A DNA stretch of 64,000 bases, taken from positions 1,123,001 through 1,187,000 of the forward strand of contig NZ_CP060632.1 of assembly GCF_014337155.1 (NCBI RefSeq), read 5' to 3'. Positions 1 through 8,673 of the stretch are shown piece after piece. The position numbers were made by a program, and so were the translations under genes. The notes beneath the pieces are model-generated. The model was not told where the DNA came from. It did no database searches and saw only the letters and a list, made by a program, of their open reading frames with translations. The number at the start of each line of letters is the position of its first letter. The stretch's first letter is position 1. This DNA is from Wujia chipingensis (GTDB lineage Bacteria; Bacillota; Clostridia; Lachnospirales; Lachnospiraceae).

Positions 1-1
1 A

Positions 2-541
2 GAGAAAAAACGGAAACAAACCGGTGACGGAAAGCTGCGTGTGTTAGATATGTGTTGTGGGAGTGGCTGTATCGGAATCAGTGTAGCAAAGCTTGTTCCG
101 GCTGTATCGGTTGACCTTGCGGATATTTCGGATGCGGCAATCACTCTTACGAAGAAAAACCGGGAGCGGTTACAGGCAGATTGTACGGTAATACAGACCG
201 ATTTATTTGCGCAGATTGAAGAAAAATATGATATGATAATATCAAATCCGCCATATATCCGGACGGATGAGATTCCAAAGCTCATGGCAGAGGTGCGTGA
301 TTTTGAACCACATCTGGCACTTGACGGAAAAGCGGATGGATTGTATTTTTATGATAAGATTATTCGGGAAGCGAGGGAGTATCTGTATGAAGATGGATAT
401 ATACTGTTTGAAATTGGACAGGATCAGCTGGATGCTGTTCGGGGACTCCTTGTAGAGAATGGATATGTGGATGTAGAGGAAATGAAAGATTATGCGGGAC
501 TTGACCGGATCGTGATGGCGCGGTATCCAGCGCTCGCATAA
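2..541 (+). CDS. prmC: Peptide chain release factor N5-glutamine methyltransferase (5' partial)
   Basis: C-terminal part of a class I SAM-dependent methyltransferase. The frame is open from base 2, so the true start lies before the window. The SAM-binding glycine motif (CCGSGCIG) is near the left edge and the substrate-binding NPPY motif of PrmC/HemK is at about 247-258. PrmC methylates the glutamine of the GGQ motif of release factors RF1 and RF2. The next gene is prfA, encoding RF1, which is the usual partner, although here prmC comes before prfA. The missing N-terminal helical domain is presumably upstream. Family assignment is firm from motif plus context. Confidence 0.93.
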   Translation, partial: EKKRKQTGDGKLRVLDMCCGSGCIGISVAKLVPAVSVDLADISDAAITLTKKNRERLQADCTVIQTDLFAQIEEKYDMIISNPPYIRTDEIPKLMAEVRDFEPHLALDGKADGLYFYDKIIREAREYLYEDGYILFEIGQDQLDAVRGLLVENGYVDVEEMKDYAGLDRIVMARYPALA

Positions 542-568
542 GAGAAAATACATAATGAGATACCTGAT

Positions 569-585
569 CTGGCTGAAACAGCCAG
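569..585. other. Perfect 7-bp hairpin between prmC and prfA
   Basis: The 145-base gap between prmC and prfA contains an inverted repeat (569-575 with 579-585, loop AAA). A TATAAT at 603-608 could be a -10 box, but no good -35 is seen at the right distance. The hairpin has no U-run, so it is a weak terminator candidate at best. Confidence 0.35.
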
Positions 586-686
586 ACAATCCTTGTGGCG
601 TATATAATCGGATAAATGAGATGTTATAGATGTCTGGCACATAGGAAGGGTATATTGAGATAGAAAAATAGTTGGAGGATAAAAAT

Positions 687-1763
687 ATGTTTGATAAATT
701 AGAGGATCTGGTAGCCCGTCTGGACGAATTACAAAATGAACTTTCAGATCCGAATGTGGCAAGCAATGCAGAACGTTTCCGGAATCTGATGAAGGAACAG
801 GCAAATTTAGCACCAATCGTAGAGAAATATCAGGAGTATAAGGAAGCGAAGCAGACGATCGAGGATAGCTTATCCATGCTGGAGGGCGAAAGCGACGAGG
901 AGATGCGTGAGATGCTGAAGGAAGAGCTTTCTTCAGCGAAGCAGCAGGTGGAAAAGTGCGAGAACGAACTTAAAATCCTGCTTCTGCCGAAAGATCCGAA
1001 CGATGAGCGTAATGTCATCTTAGAGATCCGTGCAGGTGCCGGTGGCGATGAGGCAGCACTTTTTGCAGCAGAGCTTTACCGTATGTATGTGCACTATGCG
1101 GAGAGTCGTCGTTGGAAGGTTGAACTGATGGAAGCTGAAGAAATCGGTATCGGAGGTATGAAGTCAGTTACAGCGATGGTAACCGGAAATGGTGCGTATT
1201 CCGTATTGAAATACGAGAGTGGTGTACACCGTGTACAGCGTGTGCCTGAGACAGAGAGTGGCGGACGAATCCATACAAGTACCGCCAGTGTTGCTGTTCT
1301 TCCAGAGGCAGAGGAAGTGGATGAGATAGATATCCCGGATAAGGATATCCGTATCGATGTCATGCGTGCATCCGGTAATGGTGGACAGTGTGTCAATACA
1401 ACGGATTCTGCGGTACGTCTGACGCATATTCCAACCGGAATCGTGATCTACAGCCAGACAGAGAAATCACAGCTTCAGAACAAGGCAAAGGCATTTGCCC
1501 TGCTTCGTACAAAACTGTTAGATATTGAGATGCAGAAGCGTCACGACGCAGAAGCAGATCTTCGTAAGAGTCAGGTTGGTACGGGTGACCGTTCCGAGAA
1601 GATCCGTACGTATAACTTCCCACAGGGACGTGTGACGGATCACCGGATCGGACTGACATTATACAAATTGGACAAGATTATGAATGGTGACATTCAGGAG
1701 ATTATCGATGCATGTATCGCAGCGGATCAGGCTGCGAAGCTTGCTAAGATGAATGAAGAATAG
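687..1763 (+). CDS. prfA: Peptide chain release factor 1
   Basis: Class I release factor of 358 residues, the normal RF1 length. It reads stop codons UAA and UAG and triggers peptide release on the ribosome. The GGQ motif at residues 232-234 (in GNGGQ) is the peptidyl-tRNA hydrolysis element and the target of PrmC, whose gene lies just upstream. The first part is the coiled N-terminal domain. I chose ATG 687 because GGAGG at 674-678 sits at good distance; an in-frame TTG at 672 would overlap that ribosome site. The YqeY-like gene follows after 46 bases, giving a translation-related gene group. Confidence 0.97.
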   Translation: MFDKLEDLVARLDELQNELSDPNVASNAERFRNLMKEQANLAPIVEKYQEYKEAKQTIEDSLSMLEGESDEEMREMLKEELSSAKQQVEKCENELKILLLPKDPNDERNVILEIRAGAGGDEAALFAAELYRMYVHYAESRRWKVELMEAEEIGIGGMKSVTAMVTGNGAYSVLKYESGVHRVQRVPETESGGRIHTSTASVAVLPEAEEVDEIDIPDKDIRIDVMRASGNGGQCVNTTDSAVRLTHIPTGIVIYSQTEKSQLQNKAKAFALLRTKLLDIEMQKRHDAEADLRKSQVGTGDRSEKIRTYNFPQGRVTDHRIGLTLYKLDKIMNGDIQEIIDACIAADQAAKLAKMNEE

Positions 1764-1809
1764 GATGGCGTGTCCATACCCGTATAAATATGAATGGAGG
1801 AATAAAATT

Positions 1810-2247
1810 ATGCAGTTAGAAACATTACAGAAAGACATGATCGCCGCTATGAAGGCAAGAGATAAGGCAAGAAAGGATTCCATTTCTTCTCTGATTTCCG
1901 CAGTAAAGAAGGTAGCTATCGACGAGGGTTGCCGCGATGATATCAAGGAAGAACTGGTAGACCGCGTAATCTTAAAGGAGTTGAAGACAGCCAAAGAGCA
2001 GATCGATACCTGCCCGGCAGAGCGTACAGACCTGCTTGCAGAGTATCAGGCACGTTACGATGTCATTAACGAGTATGCGCCATCTCTGATGAGCGAGGAT
2101 GAGGTAAAGGCATTTCTGACAGAGAAATGTGCAGATGTGATCGCTACAAAGAACAAGGGAATGATCATGAAGACGGTTATGCCACAGTTAAAGGGCAAGG
2201 CAGACGGCAAGGTGATCAATGCGGTTGTAGCAGAACTTTGTAAGTAA
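1810..2247 (+). CDS. GatB/YqeY domain protein
   Basis: A 145-residue, mostly helical protein matching the stand-alone GatB/YqeY family in length and sequence (N-terminal LQKDMIAAMKARDK, C-terminal GKADGKVINAVV). The domain resembles the tRNA-binding tail of the GatB amidotransferase subunit. Its cellular role is unsettled, with a link to tRNA or translation suspected. Start ATG 1810 has TGGAGGA just upstream; a longer reading from 1753 would overlap the end of prfA and lacks a ribosome site. It is probably co-transcribed with prfA. Confidence 0.88.
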   Translation: MQLETLQKDMIAAMKARDKARKDSISSLISAVKKVAIDEGCRDDIKEELVDRVILKELKTAKEQIDTCPAERTDLLAEYQARYDVINEYAPSLMSEDEVKAFLTEKCADVIATKNKGMIMKTVMPQLKGKADGKVINAVVAELCK

Positions 2248-2313
2248 AAGAAAGTAATATTGTGCAGGAACTTCATCATATGTTTGAATGATAGATATGA
2301 AAGAAGATGACAT

Positions 2314-3114
2314 ATGAACAGTTCCACGCGCATCAGGCAGGGTGCAGCAGGCATCCTGCTTTTCGTAATAGGGATTTTGATGAGTCTTGTGTTACACAGA
2401 CCGGCACCGGAGCATCTGCGGGAATTTTCGATGGAACGGCTGCTTCGGACATCGCTGCTTCCGGTTGGACAGACGATGTATATCTGGGGCGGCGGCTGGA
2501 ATCAGGAGGATGCAGGGGCTGGCAGGGAGGCTGTCACACTTGGTGTATCAAAGCGATGGGCGGAATATGCTGCAAGACAGACAGAAACATATGATTTTGA
2601 CAAGACCAGATATCAAAGTCACGATGGGTTGGATTGCTCCGGTTATATCGGCTGGCTTTTGTACAATGTATTTCATACCCGAAACGGAGAGACCGGATAT
2701 GTGACCGGAGCGTCGAAGATGGCACGTGCCTGTGCGGCACGCAGTTGGGGGTATCTGGTGCAGGGAGACTATAAACCGGGCGATATATGCAGTATGGAAG
2801 GGCATGTCTGGATGAGTCTGGGGCGCTGTATGGATGGAAGTGTACTGCTTGTACATGCAAGTCCGCCAGGTGTGCGTATCTGTGGGACATATCTTGATGA
2901 TGGCGCAAAAAGCGAGGCGGTGAAGCTTGCCGAACAGGTGATGCAGAAACAGTATCCGGCGTGGTACGCGAGACATCCGGAGTGCGGAGTCGGGTATTTC
3001 TATCTGGAGGATTCTGTCAGTATGCGGTGGTATACGGACGAGGAGACAGATCCATGCCACCTGCAGGAGATGCAGGCAGAGGATGTGGTTCATTTCTTAT
3101 ATCCGGATATGTAA
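2314..3114 (+). CDS. Membrane-anchored or secreted NlpC/P60-like cysteine hydrolase
   Basis: A 266-residue protein with a hydrophobic N-terminal segment (about residues 12-27) that should act as signal anchor or signal peptide. A papain-like core follows: Cys108 in the typical LDCSGY context is the predicted nucleophile and His164 in GHVWMSLG the predicted base. NlpC/P60 enzymes usually cleave peptidoglycan stem peptides. The spacing of the motifs is wider than in compact NlpC domains, so the exact subfamily is open. It lies between a yqeY-like gene and an EAL gene, with no obvious functional link. The substrate is inferred only from the fold. Confidence 0.68.
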   Translation: MNSSTRIRQGAAGILLFVIGILMSLVLHRPAPEHLREFSMERLLRTSLLPVGQTMYIWGGGWNQEDAGAGREAVTLGVSKRWAEYAARQTETYDFDKTRYQSHDGLDCSGYIGWLLYNVFHTRNGETGYVTGASKMARACAARSWGYLVQGDYKPGDICSMEGHVWMSLGRCMDGSVLLVHASPPGVRICGTYLDDGAKSEAVKLAEQVMQKQYPAWYARHPECGVGYFYLEDSVSMRWYTDEETDPCHLQEMQAEDVVHFLYPDM

Positions 3115-3144
3115 GAAGTATATGGAAGCGAAAGAAGAGGGACT

Positions 3145-5079
3145 ATGGGAGTCATTTACAAAAATGTCAATTATGATTATTGTGCCATGTTGATTATATC
3201 CATATTGATTATAACAACGATTCTCAGACGAATGATCAAGGGAAAAGTGAACCGTTCCTTTTTGGAAGTGTTAGTTGTGGCATGGCTTACAATTTTGTTT
3301 GATATCTGGGCGGTGCATCTGGATAATCTTGGTGTGCAGCAGGTGTTTACAAAATATGTGGCGCATATGGGATACCTGGTGCTGCATAGCTTAGAAATGC
3401 CATTTTATATTACATATCTGGTAGCAATGACAGATACCTGGCATTTGTTCAAGGCGAAACGGCTGCTTGCCTTTTTGTCATCGTTCCCGGTGCTTGTGAT
3501 AACCGGACTGATTCTGACGAGTCCGGCAACAAAATGGATTTTTTATATCAACGCACAGTATGAATATACGCGAGGTAAATATTTTACGCTGTTATATGTA
3601 TGTGCAGTGATTTATTTGATTTACGGATTGGTTTATCTTGGAATACATCGGAAGATGTTCCGGCGAAGATATCTCGTTTCTCTGGGGATTGTCTTTGTGG
3701 CGGAAATTGCCGGTGTCGCTATACAGTATTTTTATCCGACGTCATTGGTAGAGATGCTTTGCATGGCAATCGGTCTGATGTTTATTTCTCTGATGCTGCA
3801 GCGCCCGGAGGAACGATTGGATATGATAACCGGATTGGATAAGATGACGGCGTATATGGATGATATGCGGCATGCATTCAGGACGAGAAAGCCGATACAT
3901 ATCATTATGGTCAACATTACAAACTATGCATCCTTGCGTGAATTGCTTGGATATGGGAAATGCATGCAGGTGATGGCGGGGATTTCGGAATATATGATGC
4001 GTCTGGATAAAGAGAAGAAGTTAAAGGCTGCGATGTATTATCTGGGACAAGGAAAATTCCGATATGTATTGGAAGATACGCTGTCGGGCCATGCTCCGGA
4101 TATAGCAGAGGAACTAAATCGCTCTTTGAAAGCCTGTTTTGTGATCAATCAGATGTCGGTCAATTTTATTACTAATATTTGTATTGCGGATTGCCCGGAG
4201 GATATCTCCGATGTGGATACTTTGATGGCATTTGGAGATACTTTACAGGAAGTTCCGTTTACTGGTGACATTATGACTGCTTCAGAACTGTTGAAGCGGC
4301 TACATTATGATATGATGCACGATATGGATACGATTATTGAATCTGCGTTGTCAAATAAACGGTTCGAGGTATACTATCAGCCAATTTATTCTGTGAAGGA
4401 AAAAAAGTTCCATTCTGCGGAAGCTTTGATCCGGCTAAAGGATGAAAAGTATGGTTTTATCTCGCCGGAGGTATTTATACCGGTAGCGGAGAAGAGTGGA
4501 GCAATCCACAAAATTGGTGATTTCGTGCTTGAACAGGTGTGTGCATTTATTGCAAGCGACGAATATAAGAAGCTTGGAATGTCCTATATCGAAGTGAATT
4601 TGTCTGTGGTACAGTGCATGCAGCCGAAACTTGCGAATCACATTATGGAGATTTTAACCCGCTATGGAGTACGGCCGGAACAGCTGAATCTGGAGATTAC
4701 AGAGACAGCTGCATCCATCTCGCAGCAGGCACTTGAGGATAATATCAAAGATCTGACCAACATGGGGATGAAATTCTCTTTGGATGATTTCGGAACCGGA
4801 TATTCGAATATGCAGCGTATCGTAAAATTACCATTCGATATTATTAAATTAGACCGGACATTTACGGAGTTATACGATAATCCGAAGCTTGGGATTGTGC
4901 TGACGAATGCAATCAATATGATCAAGGCAATGAAGATGAAGATTGTAGTCGAAGGCGTGGAGACAGAAGAGATGTTGAAGCTTTTCTCGGAGCTTGAATG
5001 TGAATATATTCAGGGATATTATTTTTCAAAGCCGATTCCGCGGGAAGAATTCGTAAAATTTATCCAGGCATCCTCATAA
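3145..5079 (+). CDS. Membrane EAL-domain c-di-GMP phosphodiesterase with degenerate GGDEF
   Basis: A 644-residue protein. About residues 5-220 hold several hydrophobic segments (an estimated seven to eight membrane helices), followed by a GGDEF-like region (about 225-400) and an EAL domain (about 405-642). The EAL domain keeps the residues needed to hydrolyse c-di-GMP: EAL at 426-428, the Asn of EVNLS, the Glu of LEITET, DDFG at about 547-550, the Lys of IIKLD, the Glu of VVEGVE and QGYYFSKP. In the GGDEF region the expected signature appears as GQGKF, so cyclase activity is unlikely. The membrane part may sense a signal. The gene ends inside its own terminator hairpin. Confidence 0.9.
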   Translation: MGVIYKNVNYDYCAMLIISILIITTILRRMIKGKVNRSFLEVLVVAWLTILFDIWAVHLDNLGVQQVFTKYVAHMGYLVLHSLEMPFYITYLVAMTDTWHLFKAKRLLAFLSSFPVLVITGLILTSPATKWIFYINAQYEYTRGKYFTLLYVCAVIYLIYGLVYLGIHRKMFRRRYLVSLGIVFVAEIAGVAIQYFYPTSLVEMLCMAIGLMFISLMLQRPEERLDMITGLDKMTAYMDDMRHAFRTRKPIHIIMVNITNYASLRELLGYGKCMQVMAGISEYMMRLDKEKKLKAAMYYLGQGKFRYVLEDTLSGHAPDIAEELNRSLKACFVINQMSVNFITNICIADCPEDISDVDTLMAFGDTLQEVPFTGDIMTASELLKRLHYDMMHDMDTIIESALSNKRFEVYYQPIYSVKEKKFHSAEALIRLKDEKYGFISPEVFIPVAEKSGAIHKIGDFVLEQVCAFIASDEYKKLGMSYIEVNLSVVQCMQPKLANHIMEILTRYGVRPEQLNLEITETAASISQQALEDNIKDLTNMGMKFSLDDFGTGYSNMQRIVKLPFDIIKLDRTFTELYDNPKLGIVLTNAINMIKAMKMKIVVEGVETEEMLKLFSELECEYIQGYYFSKPIPREEFVKFIQASS

Positions 5080-5097
5080 GAGGAACGCCTGGATTTT
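5062..5097 (+). terminator. Rho-independent terminator overlapping the EAL gene stop
   Basis: Stem 5062-5069 pairs with 5087-5094 and encloses a second stem (TCCTC with GAGGA), followed by ATTTTTAT. The stop codon at 5077-5079 is inside the hairpin. It separates this gene from the convergent gene at 5119. Confidence 0.8.
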
Positions 5098-5118
5098 TAT
5101 TGTAAAAGGATGTGTAAT

Positions 5119-5961
5119 TTAGCGTTTGCTTTGCATACGTTCTTCAATACGTTTCCGGATTGCTTCAAATTCTTCTTTGTGTTTATAAGAGATAGAACCC
5201 GGATTTCTGCGGATGATGCGGGTCGCGTGTGTCTTTGCTTTTTCGGAACGATTCGCTACGCGATCTTTAGCAGCTTGCAGCTTTGCTTCAAACTCTTTCG
5301 TGATTTCTTCTTTGCTCTTATTGTACTGCATATTCTTTTCTTTCAGATGGTCTTCAAATTTTTGTTTGTCGTCCTCCGCAAAGGCATGTATCACATCAAG
5401 ACGTTTCTGCAGACGCTGGACTTCCTCGTTTTCAAGGATGATCTTCTTTAAATCAAATGCTTCCTGTGCAGATGTAATCATATCCCAGATAAAATAAACC
5501 GCGAATACGATATCGATGACCATCAGAGGTACAGCAGGAAGGGATAAAACAAGTTTTTCAATCGGGGTATGCACAAGCCCGGTCAGAAGCAGTGCACAGA
5601 CGCCCCATGTGAGAGAACAGCCAAGACAGATATAACCGTGCAGGTTACAGAAGTCGTAGGTGTAATCCCAGTATTTGACGTGGAAGATCTGTTCCATCGC
5701 CCATCCGGTAAAGTACTCAAGCAGGGTGGCACCAAGCATACCAAACAGGAAAATTAAAAAATAGTTATTGCGGACCGGAATGGTGGAAATCAGAATGATC
5801 ACAGCACCAAATCCGTAAATCGGAAGAAACGGACCATGCAGGAATCCGCGATTGACCCATTTCCTGTGTTCCCATGATACATATAAGCTTTCACCGATCC
5901 AGCCGATGAGGCAGTAGATGATGAAAAAGGCAATCCATTGCCAGAGATTATAAGCGAACAT
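5119..5961 (-). CDS. Putative ABC transporter permease-like membrane protein (CmpB family)
   Basis: A 280-residue protein whose first 150 or so residues hold about five hydrophobic helices with the WIGESLY and NRGFLHGPFLPIYGFG patterns typical of the family annotated as putative ABC transporter type IV (CmpB-like). A long charged, probably coiled-coil cytoplasmic tail rich in Lys, Glu and Arg follows from about residue 175. The biochemical role of the family is not known and no ATPase partner is adjacent. Start at 5961 is chosen because AAAGGAGG precedes it at good spacing; an upstream in-frame ATG at 5997 lacks one. Confidence 0.75.
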   Translation of the reverse strand: MFAYNLWQWIAFFIIYCLIGWIGESLYVSWEHRKWVNRGFLHGPFLPIYGFGAVIILISTIPVRNNYFLIFLFGMLGATLLEYFTGWAMEQIFHVKYWDYTYDFCNLHGYICLGCSLTWGVCALLLTGLVHTPIEKLVLSLPAVPLMVIDIVFAVYFIWDMITSAQEAFDLKKIILENEEVQRLQKRLDVIHAFAEDDKQKFEDHLKEKNMQYNKSKEEITKEFEAKLQAAKDRVANRSEKAKTHATRIIRRNPGSISYKHKEEFEAIRKRIEERMQSKR

Positions 5962-5998
5962 AATATCCTCCTTTGTGTTTGCGTATAAAGATAACATA

Positions 5999-6030
5999 AG
6001 TATAACATTTGTTGTTTGCGAAGAAAATAT
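5999..6030 (-). promoter_or_regulatory. Candidate promoter for the CmpB-like gene
   Basis: On the minus strand an extended -10, TGT then TATACT (-10 at 5999-6004), lies about 40 bases before the start codon. The -35 region (TTTTCT) is poor, as is common for extended -10 promoters. Confidence 0.4.
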
Positions 6031-6086
6031 ACATTTTCAAAGATATATATGGAACAATTCAAATAATTGAAATGCTGCGGCAGGCA

Positions 6087-7505
6087 TCATAGTGAATCGC
6101 TCCAGGCACTGCTGAGCCGTTTGATCACGACCGGGATATCGTCCATGTTAAGTCCGGAATAATTGATGATCGCAGTGTGGTCGTACCGGCTTATATCAGA
6201 TTTGAAATCAAAGCTGTAATAATCGGAGACGAATGCGAGTGTGATATCGTGGACCTGAGCCATCGCCTGTAATTCCTGATCGTTTTTTTTGCTGTCAATA
6301 TGCAGCAGAAAATGCAGTCCTGCATTTTCCTGGCTGATTGTGATCCTATCAGCAAGCGGACTTTGCTTAAAACCTGCAATCAACTCATCGCGCAGACTGC
6401 GATAGTGGTTCCGCATACGATTGATATGTTTCTCAAAATATTGATCCCGTATAAAGGCTGCAAGTGTATACTGCTCGAAATTCGATACCGTACAGGCATA
6501 AAAGCCAAGCTTGTTGTAATACAGATGAAGCAGGGACTTGGGAAGAACCATATAGCTGATACGAATCGTGGAGGCAAGGCTTTTGGTAAAGGTGTTAAAA
6601 TAGATAACCTTGTCTGTAGTATCCATCGAGAACAGGGATGGAATCGGCTTTCCCTGCAGACGGAATTCACTGTCGAAATCATCTTCGATAATATAGCGGG
6701 AATTCGATTCGTTTGCCCATTGCAAAAGTCCGTATCTCCGGCTCACAGAAGTTACAATACCGGTTGGGAAATGGTGGGATGGAGATATCTGGATGATGTC
6801 GGGAATCGTCAGATTCCGGGCATCTAATTGAATCCCCTCCTCGTCCATCTCGAGCGGTGCAACCTTCACACCGAGAGCCTCATAGATGCTGCGTATCTTC
6901 TTGGAACTCGGATTTTCCAGTCCGTAGACAAGCTCCCGTCCAAGCAGCTGCACGATCAGACCATACAGGTATTCTGTTCCGGCACCGATCATGATCTGTT
7001 CCGGGGATGCGTTGATGCCGCGGAATTCGTGCAGATGTCTGGCAATGGCTGTACGTAATTCCGGTACACCGCCGGCAGGTGGAGGCACTAACAGATCCGG
7101 ACTTTGCTCACTTAAAATCTGACGAGTCAGCTTCGCCCAGATAGAAAAAGGAAAATTCTCCGGAGCTGTATGATTGGAAATCAGATTGATGGAATTGTCA
7201 TGAATGTAAGCTTTTTTTGCTTCAATAAGGTCAGATTCGTTACTTACGGAAGTAATCTGACTTTGTATCGGGGAAACGAAGAATCCGCTTTTGGGTTTGG
7301 AATAGATGTATCCTTCTGCCATCAGCTGTCCATACGTGTTTTCGACCGTGACAATGCTGATGCCGTGATTGCCTGCAAATGCACGTTTGGATGGCAGCTT
7401 TTCATTTGGGGATAAAACACCGTTTATAATGTCAGTTTTCATGCAGTTATAGAGGTATTCATACAGGCTTTGACCGCCGCGTTTATCGAAAGAGTAGGTT
7501 AACAT
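6087..7505 (-). CDS. pdxR: MocR/PdxR-type regulator: GntR helix-turn-helix plus aminotransferase-like domain
   Basis: A 472-residue fusion. Residues about 10-75 form a GntR-type winged helix (SKRAFAGNHGISIVTVENTY) and about 105-470 a fold-type I aminotransferase-like domain. The PLP-binding lysine is predicted in NTFTKSLAST. MocR proteins sense PLP and control vitamin B6 genes in several Firmicutes and Actinobacteria. The gene is divergent from a pyridoxal/pyridoxamine kinase gene across a 200-base control region, which supports a PdxR role; the symbol is assigned by that context. GGAGC precedes the ATG. No terminator is visible after the stop. Confidence 0.85.
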   Translation of the reverse strand: MLTYSFDKRGGQSLYEYLYNCMKTDIINGVLSPNEKLPSKRAFAGNHGISIVTVENTYGQLMAEGYIYSKPKSGFFVSPIQSQITSVSNESDLIEAKKAYIHDNSINLISNHTAPENFPFSIWAKLTRQILSEQSPDLLVPPPAGGVPELRTAIARHLHEFRGINASPEQIMIGAGTEYLYGLIVQLLGRELVYGLENPSSKKIRSIYEALGVKVAPLEMDEEGIQLDARNLTIPDIIQISPSHHFPTGIVTSVSRRYGLLQWANESNSRYIIEDDFDSEFRLQGKPIPSLFSMDTTDKVIYFNTFTKSLASTIRISYMVLPKSLLHLYYNKLGFYACTVSNFEQYTLAAFIRDQYFEKHINRMRNHYRSLRDELIAGFKQSPLADRITISQENAGLHFLLHIDSKKNDQELQAMAQVHDITLAFVSDYYSFDFKSDISRYDHTAIINYSGLNMDDIPVVIKRLSSAWSDSL

Positions 7506-7613
7506 GATAAGCTCCTTTTTCTGTATTCTGGCATTGTAAGTTGAAAATGCCGCTATTTTATATAGAATTGGATGTTTTCTTTTAAAAAGTATAAACTATA
7601 TTTATATTTTTGT

Positions 7614-7636
7614 AAATCTGACATTTTCAGATATTT
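7614..7636. promoter_or_regulatory. Candidate PdxR operator palindrome
   Basis: Inverted repeat AAATCTGA (7614-7621) and TCAGATATTT around a CATTT centre, in the region between pdxR and the kinase gene. It lies just upstream of the predicted kinase -35 box. A second palindrome, ACTATATAGT at 7668-7677, overlaps the -10. Confidence 0.4.
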
Positions 7637-7648
7637 TACAATTGGAGA

Positions 7649-7677
7649 TTTACACAAGGTCAAAATGACTATATAGT
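7649..7677 (+). promoter_or_regulatory. Promoter of the pyridoxal kinase gene
   Basis: TTTACA (7649-7654), 17-base spacer, TATAGT (7672-7677), followed by a short leader and AGAGGTG before the ATG at 7706. The -10 lies within a perfect 10-bp palindrome, a possible regulator contact. Confidence 0.6.
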
Positions 7678-7705
7678 TAGAGAAAATAAAAAAGAGGTGT
7701 TTAAT

Positions 7706-8542
7706 ATGACAGATAAAAAAGTTTTGACTATTCAGGATATTTCATGTATGGGACAGTGTTCCCTTACAGTTGCACTTCCAATCATTTCGGCATGTGGCGT
7801 AGAGACTATCATACTGCCTTCCGCTGTGCTATCCACACATACGGGCGGATTTACCGGGTATACATTCCGTGATCTGACAGAGGATATCCCGGGTATTATG
7901 AATCACTGGGAGAAAGAAAGCATCAGGTTTGACTGCCTGTACACCGGATACCTTGGCAGTATCACACAGATTGAATATGTGTATGATCTGAAAAAACGTG
8001 TTGTGAAGGAAGACGGACTTCTGATCGTGGATCCGGCGATGGCGGATAACGGAAGCCTGTACTATGGATTTGATGATGCGTTTGTTGCACAGATGGCAAA
8101 GCTCTGCGGCAGTGCGGATATTATCCTTCCGAATATTACAGAGGCGGCATTTATGACTGGCTGTGAACTGCGGTTAGAAGGACAGGATGAAGCGTATGTA
8201 CAGATGATTTTAGAGGCTCTTGCGAAGCTTGGCTGCAAGAAGATTGTTTTAAAAGGCATCAGCTTTGAAGATGATAAGATCGGAGTTGTCGTATATGACT
8301 GCGCAGAGAAAAAAGCAGAATATTATTTCACAGAGAAGGTGCCAAAGAGCTCACATGGAACCGGCGATTGTTATGCGGCAGCTTTTACAGGTGCGATGAT
8401 GCAGGGAAAGACGATTTCCGAAGCTGCAAAGATGGCTGCTGATTTCGTTGTGGACAGTATTAAGAAAACAGACGACGGACACTGGTATGGCGTATGCTTT
8501 GAGCGTGCATTGCCGATGCTTGTGACGGAATTGAACAAATAA
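7706..8542 (+). CDS. pdxY: Pyridoxal/pyridoxamine kinase, PdxY-like
   Basis: A 278-residue ribokinase-family enzyme that phosphorylates the C5 hydroxyl of pyridoxal, pyridoxamine or pyridoxine with ATP, the first step of vitamin B6 salvage. Seen are the N-terminal substrate region (QDISCMGQCSLT) and the GTGD motif at 218-221, with Asp221 the predicted catalytic base. ATG 7706 is chosen because AGAGGTG is just upstream; a GTG at 7697 overlaps that site. The divergent PdxR-like regulator suggests control by PLP level. No pdxST genes are present here, so salvage rather than synthesis is what this locus shows. Whether PdxY or PdxK is the better name is uncertain. Confidence 0.85.
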   Translation: MTDKKVLTIQDISCMGQCSLTVALPIISACGVETIILPSAVLSTHTGGFTGYTFRDLTEDIPGIMNHWEKESIRFDCLYTGYLGSITQIEYVYDLKKRVVKEDGLLIVDPAMADNGSLYYGFDDAFVAQMAKLCGSADIILPNITEAAFMTGCELRLEGQDEAYVQMILEALAKLGCKKIVLKGISFEDDKIGVVVYDCAEKKAEYYFTEKVPKSSHGTGDCYAAAFTGAMMQGKTISEAAKMAADFVVDSIKKTDDGHWYGVCFERALPMLVTELNK

Positions 8543-8573
8543 ATGCGTATTACTTATATCTGAATCCCCAAGG

Positions 8574-8613
8574 AAGGATTGCATTGGTTTTGGCCGTGCA
8601 ATCCTTTATTCTT
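8574..8613 (+). terminator. Rho-independent terminator after the pyridoxal kinase gene
   Basis: A 10-bp stem (8574-8583 with 8597-8606), 13-base loop, then TATTCTTT. Confidence 0.75.
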
Positions 8614-8615
8614 TG

Positions 8616-8644
8616 TTGCCGATTCCGGGTATTTTGTATATAAT
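8616..8644 (+). promoter_or_regulatory. Promoter of the ZIP transporter gene
   Basis: TTGCCG (8616-8621), 17-base spacer, perfect TATAAT (8639-8644), directly after the terminator of the preceding gene and 30 bases before the ATG. Confidence 0.6.
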
Positions 8645-8673
8645 ATGGATATCTACGAAATAAGGAGGCATAT

